DNA of 64,000 bases, from NCBI RefSeq assembly GCF_001429185.1, contig NZ_LMIW01000009.1:248001-312000 (forward strand), written 5' to 3'. Every line of letters starts with the position of its first letter. The first letter of the stretch is position 1. The DNA is from Terrabacter sp. Root85 (GTDB taxonomy: Bacteria; Actinomycetota; Actinomycetes; Actinomycetales; Dermatophilaceae). The translations under genes and the position numbers were made by a program. Positions 15,576-22,521 of this stretch are shown here, piece after piece. The notes beneath the pieces were generated by a model. The model had not been told where the DNA came from and searched no databases. It saw nothing but the letters and a program-made list of their open reading frames with translations.

Positions 15576-18191
15576 GTGACGACCTACCTTTCACCCGGCG
15601 TCTACGTCGAGGAGGTCCCCTCGGGGCCGCAACCGATCGCAGCCGCCCCCACGAGCGTCGTCGCCGTGCTCGGCACGACGCGTCGGGGTCCCGTCAAGGA
15701 GCCGACGCGCGTCACCGGCTGGGCCGACTTCGTGCGGACCTTCGGGGCAGCGACGTCGCGGGGCTTCACGGGGGAGTCGGTCTTCGGCTACTTCGAGAAC
15801 GGCGGTCCGGCCGCCTGGATCGTCCGGGTCGACCCGTCGACCGGCGCCTCGTGGACCGTCTTCGACGTCGCGGGCACGGAGAGCTTCGACATCGAGGCGA
15901 GCTCGCCGGGCACGTGGGGCAACGACCTATCGGTCGCCGTCTCCGCCGACGAGTCCGCCGCGTCGGGGTCCTTCTACCGCGCGACGACGACGTCGGCGAC
16001 GGGCGCCATCGCGAGCGGTGGGGCCGGCACGATCGCCGTCGCCTCGACCGCGGGGCTCAAGCCCGGCGACACCGTCGCCCTCGTGGCTGCGCCGACGAGC
16101 GGGTCGGTCGCGGCACCGCCCACCGCGATCGTCACGGCCCTGACGACGACGTCGATCACCGTCGGCAGCGCGAGCGCCGCCGTCACCCTCCCGGCCGGCT
16201 CGGTCGTCGCGAGCGCGGCCGCCGCGGCGGCCACCTCGGTCTTCCTCCCCTCCGGCAAGGGCTTCAAGAAGGGGGACGTCGTCGTCGCCGTCGCCCCGAA
16301 CGGCACGCGCACGAGCGCGGTGGTCACCGACGTCACGACCGCCGGCAGCGGGGTCACGCTGACCCTCGACGCGTCCCTCGGGGCGGTCCCCGGCGCGGCG
16401 TTCGTCCAGCGGCGCACCGACTACCGGGCCACCGCGACGATCGCCGGCACCCCGGCCGGGTCGCCGCCGTCGCTCAACGTCTCGGCGTCGGCCCTCGCGT
16501 TCGACCGCCCGCTGACGGCACCGATCGCGTCCGAGCTGACGGCGAGCGGCGTCGAGCACGCGGCCGCACGCCTCACGACCGGTGACGGCCGCACCGCCTC
16601 CTGGCAGACGAACCGCTTCGTCGTCGTCGGCGCCACCGCCGCCCCGAGCGGCCCGGTCACCGTCAACGCGGCGGTCACCGCGGTGCTGCTCGCGGACTCG
16701 GGCCTCGGGATCACCGGGCTGTCCGCGGCCGACGTCGGCAACGCCTACGGCTTCCTCCCGGCGGGCGCCAAGGTGACCTACACGGGTGCGGGTCCCACGC
16801 CCGCCGTCGTCGCGACGCGCACGGCCGGAGGGTTCACGCTCGCACCCGCTCCCGTCGCGACCGACACCTACACCGACGCGACGTTCACCCTCCAGGCCGA
16901 CGCCGACGACGGCATCGCCGTCCGCTGCGCCGTGGCGCCCAGGGTCGGCGACGTGCTCGGTCTCGGGACGGCCTACGCCCCGATCACGGGGGTCGACGCG
17001 GCCGGGGGTGACACGTACGTGCTCCGGTTCGCGGCGAGCACGGCCGTCTCCAACGCCGCCCAGGCGCGTTTCCCGCTGTATGCCGTCGAGTCGGCGTCCG
17101 TCGTGGCCGCGCGGTTCACCCTGGCGGTCTCCGTCGGCGGTGCCCTCGCCGAGACGTTCGGCGGCCTGTCCCTCAGTCCCGACCACCCGGCGTACTTCGC
17201 CAAGGACGACGTCGTCAACGGCACCTCGTCCCTCGTCACCGTGACCGCACGCGCCGGTGGCGCCCCGGCGGTGTCGCTCGCGGCGGCACCGTTCTACACG
17301 GCCGTCGACCGGATCGGCGCCGACAAGGCGCCGACCAACGACGACTTCCGCGCCGGGCTGACCCGGCTCGAGGAGGTCGCCGAGCCGGCCATGGTCATCT
17401 GCCCGGACGCGCTGACGCTCGACGACCCGCTCCTGCAGGCCGACCTCGTCGGCCAGGTCGTGACGCACTGCGAGAACTTCCGGCGCTTCGCCATCGTCGA
17501 CGCACCCGACCTCGACGACACCGACCTGCTGTCGTGGCGCAACACGACGCTGTCGAGCACGTATGCCGCCCTCTACGCGCCGCACCTGCAGATCGTCACG
17601 ATCGATCCCGACTCGATCGACCGCTTCACGACCGTGCCGCCGTCGGGCTTCGTCGCCGGCGTCTTCGCCCGCACCGACCGGCTGCGTGGCGTGCACAAGG
17701 CGCCCGGCAACGAGACGGTCACCGGCATCGTCGGGCTCTCGCAGGCCTACACGCAGCGTCGCCAGGACCTGCTCAACCCCGGCGGGGTCAACCTCATCCG
17801 GGCCTTCCCGGGCCGGGGCACCCGACTCTGGGGTGCCCGCAACGCGACCGACGACACGACGTGGCGCTACGTCAACGTCCGACGACTCTTCAACATGGTC
17901 GAGACGTCCGTCGACCGCGCCACCCAGTGGGTCGTCTTCGAGCCCAACACCGCCCAGACGTGGATCCGCGTCAAGGTCTCGGTCGAGAACTTCCTCGACC
18001 AGCAGTGGCGGGCGGGCGCGCTGGCGGGCACGAAGCCCGAGCAGGCCTACCGAGTGCGCGTCGGCCTCGGCGAGACGATGACCGAGACGGACATCGACCT
18101 CGGGCTCATCATCACCGAGGTCGCGATCGCGCCGGCCAAGCCCGCTGAGTTCGTCATCTTCCGCTTCAGCCACAAGCGGCTGTCCGAGTGA
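15576..18191 (+). CDS. Contractile tail sheath protein (single, enlarged)
   Basis: 871 aa. The N-terminal sheath motif YLSPGVYVEEVPSGPQPI is followed by VVAVLGTTRRGPV and FGYFENGGPAAWIVRV (about 1-100). The C-terminal core (about 585-871) has the conserved VNVRRLFNMVETSVDRATQWVVFEPN and DIDLGLIITEVAIAPAKPAEFVIFRF. This is the gpFI/Pvc2-like sheath that contracts to drive the tube. Typical eCIS sheaths are 350-500 aa; here about 430 residues of Ala/Thr/Val-rich beta-type sequence are inserted (about 130-560), probably domains on the outer surface. It is the only sheath gene, whereas PVC loci have three. GTG start with GAGGAGG. Confidence 0.95.
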   Translation: MTTYLSPGVYVEEVPSGPQPIAAAPTSVVAVLGTTRRGPVKEPTRVTGWADFVRTFGAATSRGFTGESVFGYFENGGPAAWIVRVDPSTGASWTVFDVAGTESFDIEASSPGTWGNDLSVAVSADESAASGSFYRATTTSATGAIASGGAGTIAVASTAGLKPGDTVALVAAPTSGSVAAPPTAIVTALTTTSITVGSASAAVTLPAGSVVASAAAAAATSVFLPSGKGFKKGDVVVAVAPNGTRTSAVVTDVTTAGSGVTLTLDASLGAVPGAAFVQRRTDYRATATIAGTPAGSPPSLNVSASALAFDRPLTAPIASELTASGVEHAAARLTTGDGRTASWQTNRFVVVGATAAPSGPVTVNAAVTAVLLADSGLGITGLSAADVGNAYGFLPAGAKVTYTGAGPTPAVVATRTAGGFTLAPAPVATDTYTDATFTLQADADDGIAVRCAVAPRVGDVLGLGTAYAPITGVDAAGGDTYVLRFAASTAVSNAAQARFPLYAVESASVVAARFTLAVSVGGALAETFGGLSLSPDHPAYFAKDDVVNGTSSLVTVTARAGGAPAVSLAAAPFYTAVDRIGADKAPTNDDFRAGLTRLEEVAEPAMVICPDALTLDDPLLQADLVGQVVTHCENFRRFAIVDAPDLDDTDLLSWRNTTLSSTYAALYAPHLQIVTIDPDSIDRFTTVPPSGFVAGVFARTDRLRGVHKAPGNETVTGIVGLSQAYTQRRQDLLNPGGVNLIRAFPGRGTRLWGARNATDDTTWRYVNVRRLFNMVETSVDRATQWVVFEPNTAQTWIRVKVSVENFLDQQWRAGALAGTKPEQAYRVRVGLGETMTETDIDLGLIITEVAIAPAKPAEFVIFRFSHKRLSE

Positions 18192-18264
18192 CCCGCCGTG
18201 ACCAGCCGCGATCAGCCGACACGCGTACGCCGCCTGAATCCTCGTGTGAGCCAAGGAGCCTGAC

Positions 18265-18702
18265 ATGTATCCCATGACCACCCTGCACTTCACCGTCAGC
18301 TGGGGCGACCGCCAGCAGACCTCGAGCTTCTCGGAGGTGAGCGGGCTGACGATGGAGGCCGAGGTCGTCGAGTACCGCGGCGGCGCCGACCCGCAGTTCT
18401 CGACGCGCAAGCAGCCCGGGCTGCGCAAGTTCTCCAACGTGACGCTCAAGCGCGGCATCGCCCCGACGGAGGCCGGCAACGGTCTCTTCGAGTGGTACAA
18501 CTCCATCACCATCGGCGCCGTCGAGCGGCGCGACGTCACGGTGAGCCTCCTCAACGAGGAGCGCGAACCGGTCATGACGTGGAAGATCAAGGAGGCCTGG
18601 CCGGTCAAGATCGAGGGCCCCGGCCTCAAGTCAACCGGCACCGACGTCGCCATCGAGTCGGTCGAGTTCGCCTGCGAGGGCATCGAGATCGAGGCGAAGT
18701 AG
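18265..18702 (+). CDS. Inner tube protein (gp19/Pvc1-like)
   Basis: 145 aa, T4 gp19-like. The signature YPMTTLHFTVSWGDRQQTSSFSEVSGL, EVVEYRGGADPQFSTRKQPGLRKFSNVTLKRGI and AWPVKIEGPGLKSTGTDVAIESVEFACEGI is the tube-protein pattern of eCIS and T6SS Hcp relatives. It should stack as hexamers inside the sheath and carry cargo in its lumen. Starts at ATG after AAGGAG. Four bases separate it from a second tube gene. Confidence 0.95.
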   Translation: MYPMTTLHFTVSWGDRQQTSSFSEVSGLTMEAEVVEYRGGADPQFSTRKQPGLRKFSNVTLKRGIAPTEAGNGLFEWYNSITIGAVERRDVTVSLLNEEREPVMTWKIKEAWPVKIEGPGLKSTGTDVAIESVEFACEGIEIEAK

Positions 18703-18705
18703 CCG

Positions 18706-19167
18706 ATGCTCCCGCTCGCCTCACCCGCGCTCGTGCCGTTCACGACGGCGCACTTCGTGCTGGCCATCGACGGGCTCGCGTCCGTCAGCTTCAGCAAGTG
18801 CACCGGGCTCGCGGGTGAGGTCGCCGTCGAGGAGTACCAGGAGGGCGGCGAGAACCGCTTCGCCCATCGCTTCCCGACGCGGGCGTCCTTCCCCAACCTC
18901 GTCCTCAACCAGGGCGCCGGCCCGCTCCAGGAGCTGTGGGACTGGTTCTACGAGTTCCACGTGACGGGCGTCGTCACCCCGCGGGACGGGACCGTCGTGC
19001 TCATGAGCACCGTCGAGGGCGCCCTCGCCCCGGTCCGCGTGTGGGCCTTCACGCGCGGGTGGCCCGTCAAGCTCACCGGCCCCGACCTCGATGCCCAGAG
19101 CTCGGCCGTCGCCGTCGAGGCCGTCGAGATCGCCCACCACGGGCTCGTCCTCAAGAAGGTGGTCTGA
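18706..19167 (+). CDS. Second tube protein (gp19/Pvc5-like, tube initiator)
   Basis: 153 aa, gp19 superfamily but divergent from its neighbour: TTAHFVLAIDGLASVSFSKCTGLAGEVAVEEYQEGGENRFAHRFP, then ELWDWFYEFHVTG and GWPVKLTGPDLDAQSSAVAVEAVEIAHHGL. In PVC, a second tube protein (Pvc5) joins the baseplate spike to the main tube. The position before the LysM and spike genes supports that role. Confidence 0.92.
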   Translation: MLPLASPALVPFTTAHFVLAIDGLASVSFSKCTGLAGEVAVEEYQEGGENRFAHRFPTRASFPNLVLNQGAGPLQELWDWFYEFHVTGVVTPRDGTVVLMSTVEGALAPVRVWAFTRGWPVKLTGPDLDAQSSAVAVEAVEIAHHGLVLKKVV

Positions 19168-19335
19168 GTGCCCGTCGTCATCGGGGAGATCGTCACCGAG
19201 GTCGTCGTCGCGCCGAGGACGGATGCCGCCGGGCCCGCCCCCGATGCGTCGCTCGACGACGCGGCCATGGAGGCCCTCGTGCGCCGCGCCGTCGAGCGCG
19301 TCCTCGAGGTGCTGCGGCGGGAGTGGGATCGATGA
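19168..19335 (+). CDS. DUF5908-like small eCIS protein
   Basis: 55 aa, starting with GTG directly after the stop of the tube gene. The start PVVIGEIVTEVVVAP matches the short DUF5908 family (P-h-x-I-x-E-I/L-V-I-x-x-x-V), repeatedly found at this position in CIS loci (Pvc6 position). The C-terminal half is a charged amphipathic helix (MEALVRRAVERVLEVLRREW). Role unknown. Its stop overlaps the next ATG by four bases. Confidence 0.75.
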   Translation: MPVVIGEIVTEVVVAPRTDAAGPAPDASLDDAAMEALVRRAVERVLEVLRREWDR

Positions 19336-20006
19336 ACCTCACCGCCACCCAGCTGACGAAGCTGACCATCGACGCGTACGCCGACCTCACGTTCGAGCAG
19401 CCCACCGGGCTGCGCTGGCAGGCGCTGCTCAACCCGACCGAGCTGTCCTTCTCGCGCAAGAACCTCTACCAGGCAACGCAGTCGGCGGGCACGTCCGCGC
19501 CGCAGCAGTCCTTCAGCGGCGGCGAGCCCGACCAGGTGCAGATCGACCTGCTCCTCGACGGCACCGGGGTGGTCGGCGAGGCCGGGGGCATCGGTGAGCT
19601 GCTCGACGCGCTCCTCGCGCTGACGAAGTTCCAGGGCGACACGCACCAGCCCTACTACGTGCACTGCTACTGGGGGCGGTTCAGCTTCCGGGGGATCCTC
19701 ACCCAGGCCGACGTGACGTACAAGCTCTTCGACCGGGCGGGTGAACCGCTGCGCGCGACGGTCAAGCTCTCGCTCAAGGAGGCACTGTCACCGCAGGAGG
19801 TCGCCGCCGAGGACCGGCCGGCCTCGCCCGACCTCTACCAGACGTGGCTCGTCAAGGACGGCGACGCCCTCGACGCCATCGCGGCCAGGGTCTACGGCGA
19901 CCCGGCCTTCTGGCGCCCGCTCGCGGCGGCCAACCGGTTGGCGAACCCGCGCGGCCTCACCACCGGACAGCTGCTCCTGCTCCCGCCTCTGGGGACGACC
20001 CGATGA
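19332..20006 (+). CDS. LysM baseplate protein (Pvc7/gp53-like)
   Basis: 224 aa from the ATG overlapping the DUF5908 stop. The N-terminal part (FEQPTGLRWQALLNPTELSFSRKN, VQIDLLLDGTGVVG, YYVHCYWGRFSFRGILTQADVTYKLFDRAGEPLRATVKLSLKE) is the CIS baseplate hub fold. A C-terminal LysM domain (about 172-222) reads YQTWLVKDGDALDAIAARVYGDPAFW and LTTGQLLLLPP. This is the typical Pvc7/Afp7 architecture that clamps tube, spike and wedges together. Confidence 0.93.
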   Translation: MNLTATQLTKLTIDAYADLTFEQPTGLRWQALLNPTELSFSRKNLYQATQSAGTSAPQQSFSGGEPDQVQIDLLLDGTGVVGEAGGIGELLDALLALTKFQGDTHQPYYVHCYWGRFSFRGILTQADVTYKLFDRAGEPLRATVKLSLKEALSPQEVAAEDRPASPDLYQTWLVKDGDALDAIAARVYGDPAFWRPLAAANRLANPRGLTTGQLLLLPPLGTTR

Positions 20007-21754
20007 CCGCGCCGACGACCCAGCGCGATCGACCGGCCTTCGAGGTCCGGGTCGGCGGGACGGCGCTCGAGCCGATCGTCGCGGCCGACGTCGTCGAGCT
20101 CGAGGTGCACGAGGAGGTCGGCCGGCACGGACGGCTCACGCTCCTCGTCCAGAACTGGGACGCCGACCAGCGCGCTGTGCGGCACAGCGACGACGGGCCG
20201 TTCACCCCCGGAGCGGGCATCGCGGTCTCCCTCGGCTACCACTCGGACCTCACCGAGGTCTTCGACGGAGTCATCGCCTCGCTGACGACGCACTTCCCGA
20301 GCGGCAGCCCGCCGGTGCTCCGGGTGGAGGGCCGGTCGCGGTCCGTCCTCATGGACCATCCGCCGCGGTCGCGCCAGCTCGCCGACGTCACCGATGCCGA
20401 CATCGCCTCCGCCGTTGCCGCCGACTACTCGCTCGAGACCGATGCGGCGGACGGCGTCACGCACCCCTTCTGGGCCAGTGACCGGGTCAGCGACTGGGAC
20501 GCCCTGACCCGCCGGGCCGGCGAGCTCGGCTGGGTCGTCTTCGTCCGGGGCACGAAGCTCGTGCTGCGGCCGCCGTCGGCCGCGCAGGACCTGCTCGAGC
20601 TCGACTGGACCCGGTCGCTCGTCGAGCTGCACCTCACCGAGGACCTGACCCTGGCCATCGACACCGCGGTGGGGGTCGGCTGGGACGTCGACGCCGCCGA
20701 GGCGACCGAGAGCGAGCAGAGCGCGAGCGCGGCCGACCTCGACGTCGGTGACCGGCAGACGCACTCGGCCGCCGTCGGCGACGCCGGCTGGCCGCTGCGC
20801 GCCGAGCGCGTGGAGTCCGACGCGATCGGGGCCGCCGACGAGGCCGACGCGAGAGCCGTTGCCGCCCAACGACGCTCCGCGCTCGGGCACATCCACGGAA
20901 CCGGCGTCGTGCAGGGCGAGCCAGGGCTGCGCTGCGACGGCTGGCTCTCCATCGCCGGCGTCGGACGACGGATGTCCGGACCGCACTACGTCACGGCTGC
21001 ACGGCACCGGCTCTCGGCCCAGGGCTACGTCACCGAGTTCCAGGTGGGCTCGCCGCCACGGCTCGTTCCCCGCGCGGGGGGCGACGTCGGGTCGGCCCGG
21101 TCGGGCGACCTCGGACCGGCCCTCGGGCTCGGCGTCGTCGAGGCGCTCGACGACCCGGCCTCCCTCAACCGCGTCAAGGTGCGCCTGCCGTGGCGCAGCG
21201 ACGGCGGCGACGGCGTCTGGGCCCGTCTCTCGAACGTCGACGCGGGCGACGGCTACGGAGCGGTCATCGTGCCGGCGGTGGGACAGGAGGTGCTCGTCGG
21301 CTTCGTCGGCGGCGACCCCGCATACCCCGTCGTCCTCGGCTCGCTCTACAACGGCAGCCAGCAGCCACCCTTCACCGTCGACCCGGACACGAACGCCGTG
21401 CGAGCCCTCGTCTCGCCGGACCAGCACACCGTCCGCCTCGAGGACGGGGACGCGAGCGCGGTCACCGTCAAGACCGGCAAGGGGCACTCGATCGTGCTGT
21501 CCGACAAGGACTCCGAGGTCGTCATCACCCACAAGGACAGCGGCAACGCGATCCGGCTGTCGGCCGACGGCATCGAGCTGACCGCGGCGCAGGGCGACAT
21601 CACCCTCTCGTCGTCGTCCGGGACCATCTCGCTCGACTCGCTCAAGCTCGCGGCCAAGGCGTCGGGCCCGTCGAGCATCGAGAGCTCGGCGACCCTCGAC
21701 GTCAAGGCCTCGGGATCCCTGGGGCTCAAGGGGTCCCTCGTGACCATCAACTAG
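20003..21754 (+). CDS. VgrG/gp27-gp5-like central spike protein (Pvc8-like)
   Basis: 583 aa from an ATG overlapping the LysM gene stop. The N-terminal gp27-like hub spans about 1-370 (DVVELEVHEEVGRHGRLTLLVQNWD; PFWASDRVSDWDALTRRAGELGW). The gp5-like OB-fold is at about 385-455, with GLGVVEALDDPASLNRVKVRLPW, GAVIVPAVGQEVLVGFVGGDPAYPVVLGSLYNG. The C-terminal part (about 500-583) has repeated short strands ending VTIN, forming the needle. It pierces the target membrane and presents the PAAR tip. Confidence 0.95.
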   Translation: MTAPTTQRDRPAFEVRVGGTALEPIVAADVVELEVHEEVGRHGRLTLLVQNWDADQRAVRHSDDGPFTPGAGIAVSLGYHSDLTEVFDGVIASLTTHFPSGSPPVLRVEGRSRSVLMDHPPRSRQLADVTDADIASAVAADYSLETDAADGVTHPFWASDRVSDWDALTRRAGELGWVVFVRGTKLVLRPPSAAQDLLELDWTRSLVELHLTEDLTLAIDTAVGVGWDVDAAEATESEQSASAADLDVGDRQTHSAAVGDAGWPLRAERVESDAIGAADEADARAVAAQRRSALGHIHGTGVVQGEPGLRCDGWLSIAGVGRRMSGPHYVTAARHRLSAQGYVTEFQVGSPPRLVPRAGGDVGSARSGDLGPALGLGVVEALDDPASLNRVKVRLPWRSDGGDGVWARLSNVDAGDGYGAVIVPAVGQEVLVGFVGGDPAYPVVLGSLYNGSQQPPFTVDPDTNAVRALVSPDQHTVRLEDGDASAVTVKTGKGHSIVLSDKDSEVVITHKDSGNAIRLSADGIELTAAQGDITLSSSSGTISLDSLKLAAKASGPSSIESSATLDVKASGSLGLKGSLVTIN

Positions 21755-21814
21755 ACGAGCACTCATCACCGTCACATCACCGTCACACCAGCGACCAGCC
21801 AAGGAGGAGGAGAC

Positions 21815-22090
21815 ATGCCGGGGGCAGCACGCGTCGGTGACACCACCGCGCACGGGGGCACGGTCGTCGGACCGGGCGTCGCCACCGTGCTCATCGCCGG
21901 GATGCCTGCCGCCGTCGTCGGCGACATGCACGCCTGCGTCATCCCGCCGCCGTCGCACATCCCGGTCAGTCCGTTCGTCGCCGGCTCCGCGACGGTCCTC
22001 GTGCAGGGCCGACCCGCGCTGCGCGCCGGTGACGCCTGCGGCTGCGGCGCGTCCGTCGTCGTGGGCAGCCCGACGGTGGTGATCGGATGA
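21815..22090 (+). CDS. PAAR-motif spike tip protein (Pvc10-like)
   Basis: 91 aa, starting at ATG after AAGGAGGAGG. GAARVGDTTAHGG, VATVLIAGMPAAVVGDMHACVIPP and ATVLVQGRPALRAGDACGCGASVVVGSPTVVIG are the repeated PAAR strands that form the metal-bound cone at the tip of the spike; His/Cys residues (H13, H38, C40 and the CGCG pair) are the likely ligands. Overlaps the next gene by four bases. Confidence 0.93.
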   Translation: MPGAARVGDTTAHGGTVVGPGVATVLIAGMPAAVVGDMHACVIPPPSHIPVSPFVAGSATVLVQGRPALRAGDACGCGASVVVGSPTVVIG

Positions 22091-22521
22091 GCACCACGGA
22101 CTACCCGCAGGTCGGCAGCGGCTGGGCGTTCCCACCGCGCTGGGAGCGCTCCGGCGTCGACGCCACCGGTGCAGCCGGGCCCGTCGAGCTCGTGACGAAC
22201 GACGGCGCCGCGCACGTCGCCGAGGCGCTCGTCCTGCTGCTTCGGACGATGATCGGCAGCCGCGTCATGCGACCTGACCTCGGCGCCGGCGTCGACCGCT
22301 ACGTCTTCGAGCCGCGCACGTCGGAGGCCTGCCACCGGCTCGCCGACGACGTCCGCCGGGCCCTCGTCCTCGGCGAGCCGCGGGTCATCGTGGACGCCGT
22401 CGAGGCGGTGCCGGCCGGCGAGGCCGATGACCGGGTCGACGTCACCATCGAGTTCCGGATCGACCGGCACCGGCGGCCGACGAGTCTCGTCGTGCCCTTC
22501 TACCTGGCCGGTGCGTCATGA
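22087..22521 (+). CDS. gp25-like baseplate wedge protein (Pvc9-like)
   Basis: 144 aa GPW/gp25 family. Start GSGWAFPPRWERSG, VELVTNDGAAHVAEALVLLLRTMIGSRVMRPDLGAGVDRYVFEP, DRVDVTIEFRIDRH. The EPR segment is present as FEPRT. It links the central hub and sheath to the wedges and triggers sheath polymerisation in T4-like systems. Overlaps its neighbours at both ends. Confidence 0.93.
   Translation: MSTTDYPQVGSGWAFPPRWERSGVDATGAAGPVELVTNDGAAHVAEALVLLLRTMIGSRVMRPDLGAGVDRYVFEPRTSEACHRLADDVRRALVLGEPRVIVDAVEAVPAGEADDRVDVTIEFRIDRHRRPTSLVVPFYLAGAS

Noticed and set aside
15927-18908. 993-codon open frame antisense to the sheath gene
   Set aside because: It is an Arg/Gly/Asp-rich shadow frame produced by high GC; the plus-strand sheath, tube motifs and ribosome sites explain the DNA.
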